Position numbers and translations under genes: made by a program. Source: Cristatella mucedo (taxonomy: Eukaryota; Bryozoa; Phylactolaemata; Cristatellidae). From it: 60,000 nucleotides of DNA. The number at the start of each line of letters is the position of its first letter. Position 1 is the stretch's first letter. Below, one piece after another: positions 57,035-60,000 of this stretch. The notes below the pieces were generated by a model. It saw only the letters and a program-made list of their open reading frames with translations. It was not told the DNA's origin and made no database searches. The stretch covers positions 434,001 to 494,000 of the forward strand of contig WPIO01000169.1 in the NCBI GenBank assembly GCA_009760855.2. The letters run 5' to 3'.

Positions 57035-57215
57035 TAATTGTTCTCCGGACTCTGCTCGGTTTTCCACTTTCTCTTCGTTGAGTGAGATGAATCCGTTGGC
57101 TGCCGAACGCCTACCGTAAGCTGCTGAGGCTGTGAGTGAGCCATTCAAAACTCTCCAGCGAATCATCCACATGATGTTCACGACTTTGTGGTGTTACAGA
57201 CGGAGATACATTACA
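57035..57215 (+). mobile_element. second family B 3' end in tandem
   Basis: Repeats the last 180 bp of the preceding element with divergence ('cactttctcttcgttgagtgag', then 'gttacagacggagatacatt'). Either an older 3'-end insertion, with the larger copy placed next to it, or a tandem copy of the 3' region. Confidence 0.75.
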
Positions 57216-57474
57216 ATAGCGGTTCTAACTCCCATAGGCGACAAGGTTAGTCAGATAAATTGCTTGCGAGCTGGCCAGGGCCACTCACATTAGTCATGCG
57301 GTCGCCTCACGCTGCACGAATTTAATATGCAGGCCTTAGAGCTTAAATCGAAGCTAATTTTATGATTCGTTAGAGACGGACATTGAAAATATGACCGAAA
57401 TGGTAGAAACAAATAGCTAAATTGCTGGCAGCAGACAAGTTTAGTTTTTAGATTAAAATACCAGTCGCCAGAGG

Positions 57475-57770
57475 ATAAAAAGAATGAAGATACCTAAAAG
57501 TGAGTAAAAAACCTTGCAGTCGATCCCTGGGTGACCGGTAGCTAGATTACGTCTGCGGGAAATGCTGTGTTGCGGAAACTGTGAGGCTTACGACAGACAA
57601 CCGAGATGGAGGGTTTCGCATGAGCTGGAAGCGCCTGGTTGCATATGCTGGCAGATCTTTAAGCAGTGAGTTACAAAAGTCAATACGGGATGTCAAAAAT
57701 GCACGGACCATCTTAGAAGCCGCATGTCTATTTAAACAAGCCCGAATTGCAGCACTGAGATAGATATGCC
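57475..57770 (-). mobile_element. LINE family A internal fragment
   Basis: Reverse-strand order follows LACLFKQ-DAAS, LEQARTILN, FLTSRIDFCNSLLKDLPAYATR (pieces), up to the KVFYSLLGIF region. No 3' tail is attached, so it is a remnant rather than a simple 5' truncation. Confidence 0.65.
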
Positions 57771-58186
57771 TTGAAGTCGCAATTAGTAATTAGATGGCTA
57801 GAAAATAATCATAATATTATTTCTAGGCATTTGGGATGTTACTCTAGGAACGTTTTAAGGTCTAGCTACATGCAGAACAGTGATCAAACATAACCTCACT
57901 ATTCATAGCAAAGCCATAAACGTCGCTCAGATTATTGGTAACCAGACACAAGTGTTGAAAAAGGTTTAAAAATGCAAAAAATCAGCAGATTTGAATGGAT
58001 TCCCAGCAATGACCAAAGCTGGTTTTAATTCTAGCTGCTGGTATGTTTGAGTCAGCACTAAGTGCAATTCCCGCAGAATCAGGTAGAGAAAATATTCGAA
58101 AAGCCCTAGCATCGTAACATATCAAGACCGTATCCATAACACATAGGCATATAGTTTTAAATGTTCAACAGCTTGCTGGAAATATT

Positions 58187-59926
58187 AATACAATTAATAA
58201 TTATGCACTTGATAAAGCAAGCTCAGATAAGTCAATCTCTCTCTCTCTCTAGGCGTCTAACATTTGCTGCAAAGGGAAATGCAATTAGATGGTAAATAAA
58301 ATAATGCTTGAAAAATAAACAAAATGAGTAATATGACTAGGGGTGACATGCACAGGTCAGAATGCAAATGTGGTTAGTGGCAGCTTGCACGGTGTCAAGG
58401 ACGAAACTAAATGCTGTCCTAAATAGACGTGTTTTTAAGTTCTTTTTAAATCTGGTCAGGTCAGGGGATGTTCTGACCCAAGTCACGGGGGGGGGGGGAT
58501 TCCAGGCTTTGGGAGCATAGGAACTAAATGCACGGTCTCCAAAGAATTCGAGGTTTTTACGAGGTATTGGTAAACTATTGGATTCCGAAAAGCGGGTGAT
58601 ACAATGCTTGGCCTGGTGGGGGAGCATATCTGAGAGATAGGCTGGAGCCAAAGAATGAAGGGACCTAAAAGTCAGCGAAAAAACATGGAAGTTAATCCGT
58701 CGCTCAACTGAGAAATAGTGCAGGTCGGTGAGAAGTGGTTTGATGAGGCAAATACTATGCTCACGACAGACAAGACCAGCTGCAGAGTTGGCCACCAGCT
58801 GCGATCACTTGATCGCACATGCTGGTAGGCCAGTAAGCAGTGAGTTGCAGAATTTCAAACGAGATGTCACGAATGCATCTACCTACTTAGACGTTTCATC
58901 CTCATCTAAACAAGCCGAATTTTAGCAAAATTTATTAAATGTTATGAAGCTGAAAATAGTCAGATTTGACTGTGGAGCTGAAATGGTTGTCTAATGAAGG
59001 GTCGCTTTGGAGCACCAAGATATCATGCAGTACAACAGGAAATATGCTGGCCGAGCCAATTTTGAGCATCAGCCGTTCCAATTTCTCATGGACACACAGT
59101 TTGCCCACAACAAGAAAGTTGTCTTTATCATCATTCAATTTAAGAAAATTTGCTGTAATCCATGTGTTTATGGCATCAATACATGCAGCAAAGCAGTATA
59201 GAGAATTCGAGGTGCTCTAAGACTGGGAGGTTCAAAACAAAGGTACAACCAAGTGTCATCCACATAGAAGTGAAAGTCTAGATTGTGCTTAGCAATCACA
59301 TCAGCAAGAGGCAGAGTAAAAACCGTGAAAATAACAGGACCTAACACGAAGCCCTAAGGTACCTCATATTTCAGAGGCACCTCCGATGATCTTTGTCCAT
59401 TCATGCCAATGCTTTGGAGTCTCCCACTGAGATAGGACCTGAACCACTGCAGAGCAGTGCCAGTGACGGCCAGGCGAGATGAGAGGCACTCTAGAAGAAC
59501 TTTGTGATCGCTTGTACCAAAAGCTGCCGAAAGATCGGGCAAATCAAGCAAACACTCTAACCATGTCTGCATTCCTAAGTAGGTCGTTTTATACCGTAGA
59601 TAATGCTGACTCTGCAGAGTGATTAGCTCTAAAGCCAGACTCGAACATACTTGTAAGGTGTAAGGTTTCGATATATAAGTTCATCTCGTCCGCCACGATT
59701 TGTTCCAGTGTATTTATACTAATGCTAGATGAGAGACTGGGCGGTAGTTGCTTAAGTTCTCTCGGTCTAGTGTCGTTTTCTTGAGAAGTGGCCTGAATAC
59801 AGCTTTTTCGAAAGTTGCCGGGACGTGACCTGAGGCTAACGACATATTAATGATATTAGTTATGCATGGCAGCAGCAGATCAATGCAACGTAGGAGCAGG
59901 ACAATGGGAATAGGGTCCAGAGGACT
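58187..59926 (-). mobile_element. LINE family A insertion with both host junctions visible
   Basis: Host sequence shared with the unit 3' flanks (25.80-26.00 and 31.09-31.29 kb) runs up to '...gctggaaatat' at 58,186 and resumes at 'atgccaaaggcttcttggcc' (59,927). Reverse-strand coding pieces in order: SSRPRSLWHSPLDPIPIVLLL (59,930-59,870), LPDLSAAFGTSDHKVLLECL near 59,530, FRSYLSGRLQSIGMNGQ near 59,430, a changed catalytic box (FYVDDTWLY) near 59,260, and the C-terminal block with NSAAGLVCRE (58,790) and KAWNPPP. A (TC)n run sits at 58,234-58,252 in the 3' hairpin. The changed YVDD box, frameshifts and a long G run (58,483-58,498) mark it dead. Confidence 0.85.
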
Positions 59927-60000
59927 ATGCCAAAGGCTTCTTGGCCTAGAGCTTAATGCCAACTGCAGAAGAAAATCTTCCAATCAAACTGATGGCATCG

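Noticed and set aside
28-60000. CRISPR arrays, bacterial operons, rRNA or phage genes
   Set aside because: None of the sequence patterns fits: repeats are dispersed transposons and segmental duplications, and the genes have introns.

Overview
This is AT-rich eukaryotic nuclear DNA from an animal, most likely an invertebrate. It holds decayed non-LTR retrotransposons, a BED-finger hAT transposon, tRNA-derived SINEs, and small genes with short GT-AG introns. I cannot name the species. No ordinary conserved housekeeping gene, rRNA gene or free-standing tRNA gene is visible; most open frames longer than 100 codons are pieces of retrotransposons.

The part that looks like host coding sequence is a family of tiny secreted-peptide genes. 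Each has three exons: a 60-nt signal-peptide exon, an acidic propeptide exon ending in phase 1, and an exon starting (G)AA-TAC that encodes a short Lys-rich amphipathic tail after a Lys-Arg or similar site. Four related copies lie on the + strand (23.66, 28.93, 33.63 and 54.01 kb). A fifth, divergent copy lies on the - strand (43.20-48.05 kb). Only the 54.0-kb copy keeps every splice site and stop as the model predicts. The design resembles precursors of cationic antimicrobial or membrane-lytic peptides, but that function is inferred.

Layout: 0-8.9 kb is mainly fragments of LINE family A (CR1/L2-like) on both strands, with a family B fragment and tRNA-SINEs. 8.9-21.7 kb contains two pairs of direct duplications (8.87-10.1 with 12.74-13.93; 10.15-12.52 with 16.83-21.05, the second interrupted by a 2.4-kb LINE A). 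21.7-36.0 kb is three tandem units of about 4.4 to 5.3 kb, each with one peptide gene followed by a TA/CA microsatellite. 36.0-38.06 kb reappears inverted at 50.03-52.14 kb. Between these arms is a 12-kb spacer holding the fifth peptide gene, whose signal-peptide exon is split by a hAT element (43,707-47,999, 8-bp target duplication). That hAT element is itself split by a LINE A copy (45,133-46,712). 52.8-55.4 kb is a fourth peptide-gene unit almost identical to the third. 55.9-60 kb holds the best family B LINE and another LINE A insertion.

The picture is a fast-evolving peptide-gene cluster that has grown by segmental duplication and been eroded by point lesions and transposon insertions. 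The SINEs carry the same 3' tail as LINE A, which suggests that LINE moved them.
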